Origin: SCUN01 sp964343975
GTDB taxonomy: Bacteria; Acidobacteriota; Vicinamibacteria; Vicinamibacterales; SCN-69-37
Reading direction: 5' to 3'
DNA length: 5,948 bases
Assembly (NCBI GenBank): GCA_964343975.1
Contig: CAYFLU010000195.1
Location: 1 to 5,948, forward strand
The notes under the pieces were generated by a model, which was not told where the DNA came from, made no database searches, and worked only from the letters and a program-made list of their open reading frames with translations. Of the stretch, positions 5,919-5,948 are shown piece by piece. A program made the translations under genes and the position numbers. The number at the start of each line of letters is the position of its first letter. Within the stretch, counting starts at the first letter, position 1.

Positions 5919-5948
5919 CTACTTCTTCACGAGCTGCACGCGCCGGTT
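5919..5948 (-). CDS. C-terminal end of a convergent gene (last nine codons)
   Basis: Read on the minus strand, 5948-5919 gives NRRVQLVKK followed by TAG. A basic tail ending in KK with a stop next to a hairpin is what a convergent gene end would look like, and it explains why the palindrome sits between the two stops. Nine codons are too few to name a family or to prove coding; the claim rests on context. Confidence 0.4.
   Translation of the reverse strand, partial: NRRVQLVKK

Overview
The window is a GC-rich bacterial chromosome segment, densely packed, with no RNA gene, CRISPR array, insertion sequence or integrase visible. High GC, strong G/C third-position preference, -10-like boxes almost touching start codons, and a porin-like outer-membrane protein together suggest a diderm such as an Acidobacteriota (Vicinamibacteria-like) or Gemmatimonadota member. 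This taxonomic guess is an inference from style only.

Layout. Positions 1-711 (minus) hold the N-terminal 237 codons of a secreted protein that looks like an outer-membrane beta-barrel with a helical N-terminal region; it leaves the window on the left and is open from base 1 upward. A short divergent spacer (712-780) separates it from four closely spaced plus-strand genes plus a fifth that overlaps the fourth: an aldo/keto reductase (781-1752), a radical SAM protein with a cobalamin-binding-like N-terminal domain (1799-3283), peptide deformylase def (3307-3885), a 522-residue protein made of two divergent ThyX-type halves (3878-5446), and a hotdog-fold acyl-CoA thioesterase (5439-5891). A perfect 20-base palindrome (5894-5913) follows, and then what looks like the last codons of a convergent minus-strand gene (5919-5948).

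How the genes relate. def, the tandem ThyX-like gene and the thioesterase form a translationally coupled set: each neighbouring pair overlaps by exactly 8 bases. The reductase, the radical SAM gene and def each have a -10-like hexamer only 6-9 bases before the start codon and no convincing Shine-Dalgarno sequence, so each may be transcribed from its own promoter as a leaderless or nearly leaderless mRNA. The products do not form an obvious single pathway. 

The most unusual item is the double ThyX-like protein. Its two halves keep complementary subsets of the residues that a normal ThyX chain holds in one place, which suggests either a composite active site or a repurposed flavoprotein.
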